Assembly (NCBI GenBank): GCA_001799395.1
Contig: MGTJ01000096.1
Location: 67,246-131,245, forward strand
DNA: 64,000 nucleotides
Source of the DNA: Desulfobacterales bacterium RIFOXYA12_FULL_46_15
GTDB taxonomy: Bacteria > Desulfobacterota > Desulfobacteria > Desulfobacterales > Desulfobacteraceae
Reading direction: 5' to 3'
Below the pieces are notes generated by a model. The model was not told the DNA's origin. It worked only from the letters and a program-made list of their open reading frames with translations, and did not search any database. The position numbers were made by a program, and so were the translations under genes. Each line of letters opens with the position of its first letter. Position 1 is the stretch's first letter. Below are positions 63,994 through 64,000 of this stretch, in pieces.

Positions 63994-64000
63994 CTTATAG

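Overview
The window reads as an ordinary, gene-dense chromosomal segment from a Gram-negative anaerobe-type deltaproteobacterium, most probably a member of the Desulfobacterales (Desulfobacula/Desulfobacter-like). This is an inference from protein style and gene combinations: a glnD-glnB-glnA cluster behind a sigma-54 promoter, a pyruvate-carboxylase-like protein with a C-terminal zinc ribbon, a CoA-transferase fused to a GNAT domain, a YcaO-TPR protein, a corrinoid/UROD methyltransferase pair, many PAS histidine kinases, and metX-metW. No marker gene such as rRNA is present to settle the taxon. There is no rRNA, CRISPR array, prophage or intact insertion sequence; one tRNA (Glu, CTC) is present.

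Layout. 1-0.8 kb: end of an unidentified gene and a single-domain response regulator. 0.85-6.3 kb (minus): ftsE-ftsX-EnvC-like-ctpA-divergent polysaccharide deacetylase, a cell-envelope division module. 6.5-10.3 kb: TatD nuclease, a coiled-coil secreted protein, and a VWA/MoxR pair. 10.5-16.7 kb (plus): tatA, then glnD-glnB-glnA, then a lytic transglycosylase and a small membrane protein. 16.7-18.4 kb: tRNA-Glu and an NtrC-type regulator. 18.4-21.2 kb (minus): lipoprotein phosphoesterase, zinc-ribbon protein, AcuI/YhdH-type reductase. 21.3-24.8 kb (plus): MFS exporter, DUF4438, THUMP RNA methyltransferase and a 55-residue ORF missing from the ORF track. 24.8-31.0 kb (minus): a compact run metY-metX-metW-nadA-methyltransferase-CtlX hydrolase behind a promoter with a palindrome. 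31.2-32.9 kb: a universal stress protein followed by about 1.2 kb of decayed gene pieces. 32.9-35.5 kb: DUF819 permease and a PLP decarboxylase. 35.5-40.9 kb (minus): LysR regulator, biotin ligase and a 1226-residue biotin carboxylase/carboxyltransferase. 41.0-43.6 kb: cupin, RlmN-like radical SAM enzyme, diguanylate cyclase. 43.6-47.8 kb (minus): corrinoid protein, UROD-type methyltransferase and a hybrid histidine kinase with a DUF1638-like N-terminus, all overlapping. 47.9-53.9 kb (minus): CoA-transferase/GNAT, YcaO-TPR, MOSC, ECF sigma with anti-sigma, Ysc84 protein. 54.0-59.1 kb: two histidine kinases flanking a broken AraC/C45-peptidase fusion. 59.3-63.9 kb (minus): patatin-like lipase, membrane protein, then long NfeD, short NfeD and FloA.

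How the genes work together. The ftsEX cluster carries an EnvC-like factor whose LytM domain has lost two active-site residues, as expected for an amidase activator driven by FtsEX; the deacetylase at its end is the same partner (YibQ) that follows envC in E. coli. The nitrogen cluster encodes sensor, signal protein and target enzyme in one transcription unit. The methionine run makes homocysteine by direct sulfhydrylation. The LysR-BirA-carboxylase unit pairs a biotin enzyme with its own ligase. The most unusual assembly is the three-gene corrinoid operon ending in a DUF1638-like-GAF-PAS-kinase-receiver protein, which suggests a signalling function tied to methyl transfer. Start codons were moved from the ORF track where a Shine-Dalgarno sequence or signal peptide pointed to a later start.
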